Origin: Oncomelania hupensis
Lineage: Eukaryota; Mollusca; Gastropoda; Littorinimorpha; Pomatiopsidae
Assembly: GCA_036898135.1 (NCBI GenBank)
Contig: CM072514.1
Location: forward strand, 12,782,215 to 12,846,214
Direction: 5' to 3'
DNA: 64,000 nucleotides
In this document: positions 57,348 to 64,000 of the stretch, one piece after another
Position numbering within the stretch: position 1 is the first letter of the stretch
Layout: every line of letters begins with the position of its first letter
Program-made: the position numbers and the translations under genes
Notes under the pieces: model-generated
The model's database searches: none
What the model saw: the letters and a program-made list of their open reading frames with translations, nothing else
Told to the model about the DNA's origin: nothing

Positions 57348-57498
57348 CTGATAAACAATGGAAGTAAATACCAGGTTAGTGAAAGCAAAGATCGATTTGC
57401 CAACTTACATGCAGGAGGGATCCCGACTGTTCAAAGTCAATGGTTAAACCTTATTCTATTCCCTATTTTAATTATCATTTTCGTGTGCGTCTTGCATA

Positions 57499-57776
57499 AA
57501 GATGTGATGGTAGAAGTCATTAAAAGATGAATACAGTTCACATTTGTTACACTTATTTATTTAATGGACCTCATAAAGCGTCTTCCAGCTCAAGATGTGA
57601 TGGTAGAAGTCATTAAAAGATGAATACAGTTCACATTTGTTACACATATTTATTTAATGGACCTCATATAGCGTCTTCCAGCTCAAGATGTGATGGTAGA
57701 AGTCATTAAAAGATAAATACAGTTAACATTTGTTACACTTATTTATTTAACGGACCTCATATAGCGTCTTCCAGCT
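57499..57776. repeat. 93-bp tandem repeat, three copies
   Basis: Unit AGATGTGATGGTAGAAGTCA ... TTATTTATTTAATGGACCTC. It spans the junction of unique DNA and the 3' end of the SINE family B copy to its right, so the SINE end was amplified with flanking DNA. Confidence 0.9.
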
Positions 57777-58262
57777 CAACAGCTGTTCAAGGCATTGGCC
57801 GATACAGGATATAACTCAAGCCGCCCGAGGCGCCCACTGGCAGCCTTTGTGCACATAGTCTGACGCCAAGCCCACTGGATGACTGGGTATGGGGAGAAAA
57901 AGGACCTAGCGCCTGCTGGCTGTATTTGTGTAGCCAGCACTCTCCTGAACATGGGTGTCAGGATCTTTAAAGTCCATGCGATGGAATGTGTGAATGCACA
58001 GACTAGACCTTGGTTTATACTCTCACTGAACAAAGCTCCATCCAAGTTCACATGTACTTGACAAATATCATTCAGAAAGAAGGGATTGTTTTTATGTAGT
58101 GCACTTACAAGCTCTGAGAACTTCTCAAGGCCACTAATATCCAGCATGCACACAATAGTTTGCGAGAAGTCAGGATTTGAACCCACGTTGCCCAAGACGC
58201 AAGTACACAATGCGAGGGTCTTGACCACTGAGTTATTTCTGCCGCAGAAGTGACATGGAATG
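57777..58262 (-). mobile_element. SINE family B, copy 5, with tRNA-like head
   Basis: Minus strand. Head at 58262-58150 with AACTCAGTGGTCAAGACC (A box) and GGGTTCAAATCCTGAC (B box). Body has TAGACCTTGGTTTATACTCT (plus) and GGCATTGGCCGATACAGGAT. It shows the long form of the family. Confidence 0.75.
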
Positions 58263-58309
58263 ATGAATACACATTTCATCTGTCAATTATTACCAAAACA
58301 AATGGTCAT

Positions 58310-59735
58310 TGCCCTGTGGGTTCAGGCACTGAATAGAAAACACCCAACGTTTCCAGGCGTGTCGTAAGAGGTGACTAACAGGGGTGATGTCAGCAAGGCA
58401 ACACTGGGCGAAAGTCTTCTACACAGAAGTCACCGGCCAGGACGGAGGAACCTCATGTTACTACAGGTTCAACGACCACGTGCCCGGGGCCAAGGCGAAC
58501 CACACTGTATTCGTGGATATCGGCTGTGGCCAACTGCCTGGAGAGGATTGGGCCCTGCCAGGTCTTTCTTGCCCAAGACACACTGCATGATGAATAAAAC
58601 CATTCATTCCATACCAGATCAGTCGTCACCCGGGTCATCAAGGACAGCACATTCTGATGGCCACCAGGACGGATGTGATAAGTGTGCTACTGATGGACAA
58701 CTTAGCAGGATCCGCACGAGAAACAACATCGTCATAAGAACCTGGAATGTCAGGACCCTAACTGCAGAAGGAAAATTAGAAGAACTGGCCCAAGAGCTGG
58801 ACCAATACCGATGGACTGTTTTAGTTATCAGCGAACTGCGCTGGAAAGGCCTAGGTGAAACAATGACCGACAAAGGCCACAAGCTTTATTTTAGCGGGAG
58901 AGATGACAGGCATGAACATGGATTCTTGGTCCACAAGAACATTTTCGCCACTGTCATGGGTTGCTGCCCAGTCTCCAGTACACTCGTTACCATCCATCTG
59001 AGAGCAGCCCCTTTCAACATCACCATCATCCAGGCCTATGCCCCAACATCAGACTATGACGACAGTGAAGTGAAGGATTTCTATGAAAATCTACAGGCTG
59101 TCCTTGACCAAGTGCCGAAGAAGGACATAATCAGAGTGCAAGGCGACTGGAATGCCAAGGTTGGCCAAGATGTGCACTACAACTGGGGAGACACATGTGG
59201 ACCCCACTGCAACAATGAGACAAATGATAGGGGTCTGAGACTCTTGGAGTTTGCCATATACAACAATCTGATACTGGCAAACACGCTTGGTCTCCACAAA
59301 AAAAAACAGAAAATGGACATGGCACAGTCCCGGCAGGGAGCATCACAACCAGATCGACTACTAAGAAATGCGTCAGATCAAGCATCAATATTGGCAGGAC
59401 ACACCCTTTCCCAGCAGCAGACATCGGAAGCGACCACGATCTCATGATGATGTCTTTCCGACTTCACTTGAAGAGATTAAACACAGCAAAGTGCACGAGA
59501 CTGAAGTACGATCTGGACAAACTGCAAGACACGCAGGTGGCAGAAATATTTTAGGCCACAATTGGAGGGAAATTTGCACCACTGCGCATTTTGGAACCTT
59601 CGTTTTTGCACATCACCAACGAAGAAGTCCGACAGACCATCACACAAGCCATTGGACAACACGATGACCTGCTCACAGTGGTGAAGAAACAGAAACTCCG
59701 ATGGTATGGCCACGTCACCGATAATTGTATGAAGT
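58310..59735 (+). mobile_element. RTE-like LINE piece H1 (5' part, plus)
   Basis: 5' leader GTCGTAAGAGGTGACTAACA, then an endonuclease frame open for about 358 codons: [72 protein letters not shown]. At about 59590 it jumps to the C-terminal segment [20 protein letters not shown], so RT is deleted. Confidence 0.87.
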
Positions 59736-59788
59736 TTTCTGATTGCCTTCTTTCGGATGAGAGTATAAACCGAGGCCCAGTCTGTGTA
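59736..59788 (+). mobile_element. Small SINE family B fragment
   Basis: CTTTCGGATGAGAGTATAAA CCGAGG between RTE-like pieces H1 and H2. Confidence 0.6.
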
Positions 59789-60980
59789 ATATCCTATCCT
59801 ATCCCATAACTCGGAGGTCGTAGGGGAACCACAGATGATCGTTTAACCAGAGTACTCCATCTTTCTCTGTCCTCAGCAACCCTGATTGTTTCGCTTAGTG
59901 TCAAGCCAGTCCATTCTCGAATTGTTGTCCTACCACCTCTTTTTCGGTCTCCCTCTTCTTCTACCTCCTTGCACTGTGCCTTGCAGGATGGGCTTTGCAA
60001 GACCTGATGATCTGGTGACGTGGCCATACCATCGGAGTTTAAGTTTTTTCACCACTGTGAGCAGGTCATCGTGTTGTCCAATTGCTTGTGTGATGGTCTG
60101 TCGGACTTCGTCGTTGGTGATGTGCTGGGGATAGGAAATGCCCAGAAGTCTTCTGTAGCACCTCAACTCCATGCTTTGTATTCTTTGTTGGAGATCTGCT
60201 GTGAGGGTCCATGTTTCGCCAGCGTATAGGAAGATGGAGATGACAAGGGAGCGAAGCAGCCTTACCTTGGAATGTAGACCGATGGTCCTGTCTTTCCAAA
60301 TTGGCTTCAACCTCGCCAAAGTAGCAGTTTGTGCGATCCTGGAGAGGACTTCCTGTCGGGACCCATTGTCTGATACAATGGCTCCTAAATATTTGAAGCT
60401 ATGCACTGTGTTGAGGGATTAGCCTTGGACTTTGATGTCTGTGTTGATGCCATTGGTGTTGTTGGTCATCATTTTGGTCTTCTCTGTACTTATTTCCATT
60501 CCATAGGCTCTGGAGGTGGTGTCAAGCCTCTGTACCAGCTGTTCAAGTTCTTGTTTCTCTCCAGCCAATCCATCAATGTCATCTGCAAAACCGAGGTTGG
60601 AGATTGCTTTTCCCCCTATGCTGACTGTGCCTTCGTGGTCTGCAAGGGCAACTGGTATGATGCGCTCTAGGAAGATGTTGAAGAGTGTTGGAGAGAGTAG
60701 GCATCCTTGACGCACACCGATTGTTGTTCTGAACCAGTTTTCGATGGTGCTGTTGTGGAGGACAGCACTGGTAGCCATGTCATACAGACTTTTGATGACT
60801 TCAATAATTTTAGGGCTGATGTTGTACACTCTCATGGTTGCCCACAGAGCTGCATGCCAGACTCAGTCAAACGTCTTTTTGAAGTCTACGAACACATAAT
60901 ATAGATGTTGTTGGTGCTGTAGGTATTTCTCGCAGATTATTCTGAGGTTAAAAATCTGTTCAGTGGTACTTCGCCCTGCC
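59789..60980 (-). mobile_element. RTE-like LINE piece H2 (3' part, minus)
   Basis: From TATCCTATCC to the RT fingers. Open stretches: [40 protein letters not shown] (FADD catalytic motif), [37 protein letters not shown]. One of the better preserved RT parts of the family, but with stops and frame changes. Confidence 0.85.
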
Positions 60981-62276
60981 AAGGTTGGCCAAGATGCGCA
61001 CTACAACTGGGGAGACACATGTGGACCCCACTGCAACCACGAGACAAATGACAGGGTCTGAGACTGTTAGAGTTTGCCAGATACAACAATCTGATACTGG
61101 CAAACACGCTTGGTCTCCACAAAAAATCCAGAAAATGGACATGGCACAGTCCCGTTGGGGAGCATCACAACCAGATCGACTACATCATGGTCAAGAAATG
61201 CTTCAGATCAAGCATCAACATTGGCAGGATGCGCACTTTTCCAGGGGCAGACATCGGAAGTGACCACGATCTTGTGATGATGTCTTTCCGGCTTCACTTG
61301 AAGAGAATAAACACAGCAAAGTGCACGAGACTGAAGTTCGATCTGGACAAACTGCACGATCCGGAGGTGGCAGAACTATTTCAGGCCACAACTGGAGGGA
61401 AATTTGCACCACTGCTCATTTTGGGAGCTGGTGAAGTAGATGTCAACACCATGACCACCACCTTCAACTTAGCTGTGACAGATGCCGCCACGGAGATCCT
61501 TGGAAGCACCGGTCAAAGAAGAAGTTGTGGACCACACCTGAACTTTTGGACCTGTGTGATAGGCAAAGAGAGATGAAAAAGAAAAAGAACACTTCACAGG
61601 GAGCTGATGCCTACCAAAAAATCAACAATTAAATCCGAAAAGGCATGCGCACAGCAAAGGAGAATTGGATAGAAGATCAATGCCAGGAAATAGATAACAG
61701 TCTGAACAAGAACAACAGCAAGAAGGCCTACCAGACTGTGAAGCGGCTGACAAGTGTTAAACAGCCCAAGGTCTCCACGATCCAAAACAAGTCTGGTATA
61801 TGTCTTACAGAAGAACAAGAAGTCTTGGACAGATGGACAGAGTACTGCTCTGACCTTTACAACCACAAACCAAATGGAGACTCATCAGTTCTAGCATGTC
61901 CAGAGAACAGAGTAGAAGAAGAAATCCTCCCAATTCTCCGAGAAGAAGTTGAGGCAGCAGTGCCATCGCTGAAGAAGGGGAAGTCAGCGGGAGTGGACAA
62001 CATACCCGCGGAACTGCTTCAAGTAGGAGGAGAAACGATGATCGACGCACTCACCATTATCTGTAACAAGATCTGGCAGAGTGGGAAGTGGCCTACATCA
62101 TGGACCCAGTCGCTTGTCATCACTCTTCACAAAAAAGGTAACCTTCAGGAATGTGAAAATTACCGCACCATCAGTCTCATCAGCCATCCCAGCAAAATCC
62201 TCCTGAAAATAATACTCAACACGTTGAAACCCCAAGCTGAACAAATCATAGCTGAAGAGCAAGCAGGATTCAGTCT
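60981..62276 (+). mobile_element. RTE-like LINE piece H3 (middle part, plus)
   Basis: Starts in the endonuclease (AAGGTTGGCCAAGATGCGCA), passes through the linker with WTEYCSDLYNHKPNGDSSVL and VEAAVPSLKKGKSAGVDNIP, then RT fingers [24 protein letters not shown] and EEQAGF, and stops at a SINE-like fragment. A frame of 215 codons is open at 61645-62292. Confidence 0.85.
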
Positions 62277-62400
62277 GAGTATGCATGCATAAAATCAAGC
62301 TTGGACTTAAAAGATCCGACGCTGATGTCTGTGTCACTGTCGGGTCAGTGCTGGCTACAATAATATACCCAGCACACATAGAAATAATGTACATGTCAGA
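62277..62400 (+). mobile_element. SINE family B, copy 6 fragment
   Basis: GATCCGACGCTGATGTCTGT, GGTCAGTGCTGGCTACAATA, ACCCAGCACACATAGAAAT; plus orientation. Confidence 0.6.
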
Positions 62401-62465
62401 AGAAAAAAGTCTCTCAGTGGTGCAGTTAACAAACCAGGTGTGATCAGCCCTGGTTCACCACCATA

Positions 62466-62998
62466 GCGAAGCAGTAAAAAAAACAAACAAAAACAAACAA
62501 AAAAAACAAAACAAAAAAAAACTGAAAAATATAAAGATGAACCAGTTAAGTACTAGATGAAGATAAACAAGAAAAATTTATACAGTACACAATTCACAGA
62601 CAAATAACACTTTTTCGGCTGTTGCTGATGATATGGATCTGTTGAAAAAACAAACACAAAATGCACTTGTGCAAGAACATTTATTGACTGCAAAATAAAA
62701 TAATAATAAAATCAAATAAAATAATAATAATATAAAATGAAAATAAAAAAAAGAAACCAAAAAGGGACAGAACACACAAGTGTACGATAAAAAAAAGTCT
62801 GTAATAGCAAGAACAAGGACAGCTACATTACCTCTCTTTACACCACAAATGAAAAAGAACATCATCCAAGCATCACCAAACTCAAACGAAAACCATCACA
62901 TCATCACAGAAAAAAAATACCACATCACCCACCACACTAAAAAAAAAAAACACTTCAGAAAAAACAACAAATCAGAAAAAAAACAAACAGACTTAAAA

Positions 62999-63042
<44 letters not shown>

Positions 63043-63086
63043 AGGCAAACAAAATAAAAAAAAGAAGCAGTAAAAAAAAAAAAAAA

Positions 63087-63134
<48 letters not shown>

Positions 63135-63226
63135 AAAAAACAAAAAAAAAAACAAAAAAAACAAAAAAAAGACATAAATGAAATAAAAAAAAAAATAAAA
63201 CAAAAATTAATGCAAAAAATAAAAAA

Positions 63227-63262
<36 letters not shown>

Positions 63263-63310
63263 AATAATAATAATAATAATAAATATTATTATTATTATTA
63301 TTAATAATAA
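62466..63310. repeat. A-rich low-complexity tract
   Basis: Long runs of A with AAAC interruptions (up to more than 35 As at 63002-63038 and 63086-63134), passing into (AAT)n/(AAAT)n at 63230-63310. Poly-Lys frames are artefacts; assembly errors are likely here. Confidence 0.9.
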
Positions 63311-64000
63311 AATTAAATGTGTACTGTTAATGTTATAATAACTAAAAATAGCCTAAATACTAAATGATCTACAAAAACCTCAACAATACATCATCACACA
63401 CAAAAACAACAAATAAACAAACAAACAAATAAAAACTTGTTTCTTCTTTGGGGAATGTGAAAAATGAAAGCCCCCGTCTCCTTTCATCGTGCATTGGTGC
63501 AAAACATCGCCGAACAGGCAGTCCCGCCAGGTTTTCTACTTTCCATTTTGAATGTTATTCGTCTACGCCCTAAGGGACAGTACTCTATATCCAGGATCGC
63601 TCATAAGCCGCAAGTTGCCTGTCTTATTGTTATACCATCTTTGTTACTACTTAACTACTACTACTACTACTAATAATAATAATTTTTCTTCCTCTTATTA
63701 TTATTAATATTATTATTATTATTAATATTATCATAGCACGCATGAATGATAAAATTCAAAACTCCAAAGAAAAAACTCCAAACTAATATTATATATATAT
63801 AATAATGCCTATTATTGCTATAAGTATTCTTATTCATATTACTTTTATTATTATGATTATTATAATGATTATTAATTTTTTTATTATTAATTTTTAAATT
63901 TTGTGTGTGCTGAGTTTGTTCTTTGGATTTTTTAATTTTATTTATCACGCATGTGGGTTACGATGACTAACAACCACTGTGTAACTTTATAAACTGAATA
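63311..64000. other. Right edge; no exon found
   Basis: Includes (ACT)n and (ATT)n at 63655-63735 and AT-rich sequence. No LRRK exon with a one-base exit phase was recognised here. Confidence 0.45.

Noticed and set aside
42474..58262. Functional tRNA genes suggested by A/B boxes
   Set aside because: The heads are fused to SINE bodies, recur as families and have degenerate cloverleaf arms.
62780..63203. Lys-rich and Phe-rich frames
   Set aside because: Low-complexity A-rich DNA; no coding evidence.

Overview
This looks like nuclear DNA of an invertebrate animal, most likely a lophotrochozoan such as a mollusc. It holds one long spliced gene with GT-AG introns, and the rest is dominated by transposable elements, tRNA-derived SINEs and tandem repeats. 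The species call is inference from the repeat mix and the gene's similarity to animal LRRK proteins. No bacterial, plasmid or CRISPR features are present.

The backbone is a single minus-strand gene. I assembled 22 internal exons (57347 down to 347) of a LRRK2-like protein kinase gene by matching reading phase and splice sites at every junction; all 21 junctions agree in phase. The roughly 927 codons run from a polar linker, through leucine-rich repeats, the Roc GTPase domain (P-loop, WDFAGQ switch II, THFD) and into most of the COR domain. N-terminal exons lie beyond the right edge or were not found in 57.4-64 kb. The kinase and later exons lie beyond the left edge.

Most other features sit inside its introns. 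On the left are a CR1/Rex-like LINE (3.6-6.6 kb) and a G/T minisatellite that has duplicated the edge of an exon (6.6-7.65 kb). A complete 4.8-kb DNA transposon with long TIRs, a 4-bp target duplication and an intact two-exon transposase lies at 11.31-16.13 kb. The middle holds minisatellites flush with exon edges (17.3-18.15, 26.84-28.2, 36.66-37.8 kb), a 2-kb 31-bp minisatellite (30.6-32.6 kb), a 1.8-kb TIR element (33.24-35.02 kb) and many rearranged fragments of one RTE-like LINE. Four hAT-like elements each make a 6-bp target duplication. A roughly 570-bp retroposon occurs five times, at least three copies with clear target duplications.

On the right (47.4-55.1 kb) is a 7.6-kb Ty3/Gypsy element with nearly identical LTRs. 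Its integrase lies upstream of its reverse transcriptase, the Gmr1-like order. Two hAT-like elements interrupt it and its RT core is deleted. It is itself inserted into a copy of the 570-bp retroposon. The far right (58.3-62.3 kb) is a plus/minus/plus mosaic of RTE-like fragments, followed by A-rich low-complexity DNA.
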